From Elusimicrobiota bacterium (GTDB lineage: Bacteria > Elusimicrobiota > Elusimicrobia > 2-02-FULL-39-32), in contig JAHFBY010000093.1 in the NCBI GenBank assembly GCA_023249835.1, forward strand, positions 1 through 6,708: 6,708 nt of DNA, written 5' to 3'. This document shows, in pieces, positions 6,430 to 6,708 of the stretch. The position numbers were made by a program, and so were the translations under genes. The notes beneath the pieces are model-generated. The model was not told where the DNA came from and did not search any database. It saw only the letters and a list, made by a program, of their open reading frames with translations. Positions within the stretch are counted from its first letter, which is position 1. The number at the start of each line of letters is the position of its first letter.

Positions 6430-6708
6430 CTATTGTATATGAATTCGCGGTACACGCGCAGAAATTCCACAAAATATTTCATACGCGCTGGTTTGCGCCC
6501 GTTCTGCCATTTCTTCTACATGAATGCGTTCATTCATCCCTTTTCCAATTAGAACAACCTCATCGCCCACCTTAACCTGCGGAACATCACTCACGTCCAA
6601 CATTGTCATATCCATGGTAACTCGGCCCACAACCTTTGCCCTAACCCCGCGCACCAACACGTCGCTGTTGTTGGACAATGATCGTCTAAACCCATCGGCA
6701 TAACCAAA
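6430..6708 (-). CDS. alr: Alanine racemase, C-terminal part (cut by window edge)
   Basis: Alanine racemase interconverts L- and D-alanine with PLP, supplying D-Ala for peptidoglycan. Only the last 92 codons are present, and the frame is open to position 6708. The fragment starts with FGYADGFRRS and belongs to the C-terminal beta domain. Three signatures of the active-site entrance are visible: Tyr of GYADG, Arg/Met/Asp of VGRVTMDMTMLDV, and Tyr of YEIFCGI. By alignment these correspond to Tyr284, Arg309/Met312/Asp313 and Tyr354 of the Geobacillus enzyme. The ending VPRIHIQ is typical. The PLP lysine and the catalytic tyrosine would lie upstream, outside the window. It is the first gene seen of the co-directional block and is followed after 9 nt by mlaE. 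Confidence 0.95.
   Translation of the reverse strand, partial: FGYADGFRRSLSNNSDVLVRGVRAKVVGRVTMDMTMLDVSDVPQVKVGDEVVLIGKGMNERIHVEEMAERAQTSAYEIFCGISARVPRIHIQ

Noticed and set aside
6418..6432. Recoded TAG (readthrough or alternative genetic code)
   Set aside because: TAG falls exactly at the expected C-terminal ends of Alr and RadA, and no in-frame stop interrupts any conserved domain, so standard decoding explains everything.
6430..6678. A short stand-alone gene starting at a TTG at 6678
   Set aside because: The frame stays open to 6708 and reads FGYADGFRRS, the conserved alanine racemase motif, so the TTG is an internal Leu codon.

Overview
This window is a densely packed, single-direction gene block from a diderm (Gram-negative-type) bacterium. 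All eight genes are on the minus strand, so transcription runs from position 6708 down to 1. The order is alr (3' end only) > mlaE > mlaF > mlaD > radA > yacL-like PIN/TRAM protein > ispD > ispF (5' end only). Junctions run from a 23-nt overlap to a 61-nt gap. The block therefore looks like the inside of one polycistronic unit. There is no RNA gene, mobile element, CRISPR array or gene-free stretch over 300 bases, and I see no convincing terminator.

Region by region. Positions 6708-6430 hold the C-terminal domain of alanine racemase (D-alanine for peptidoglycan). Positions 6420-3458 hold a three-gene lipid-transport module of the Mla/MCE type: permease, ATPase and a membrane-anchored MCE protein. 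MlaC and MlaB are not in the window. The MCE protein is much longer than E. coli MlaD: a long helical middle is followed by a beta-rich C-terminal domain of about 185 residues. Positions 3429-2065 hold RadA/Sms, a recombination ATPase. Positions 2003-990 hold a membrane-anchored PIN-TRAM protein like B. subtilis YacL. Positions 1012-1 hold ispD and the first 92 codons of ispF, two steps of the MEP isoprenoid pathway. The truncated ispF is easy to miss because it runs off the window edge.

The radA > yacL > ispD > ispF order matches the well-known Firmicutes arrangement radA-disA-yacL-ispD-ispF, but disA is absent. The Mla genes immediately upstream show that this cell has an outer membrane. 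That mix of a Firmicutes-like housekeeping cluster in a diderm suggests a lineage such as Omnitrophota, Elusimicrobiota or a similar candidate phylum; this placement is inference from gene order, not a demonstrated assignment.

Most of the window is ordinary housekeeping. The part most worth a second look is the extended MCE protein, which could by itself bridge part or all of the periplasm. Next are the disA-less radA cluster and the 61-nt radA-yacL spacer, which carries an inverted repeat and the only strong ribosome binding site in the window.
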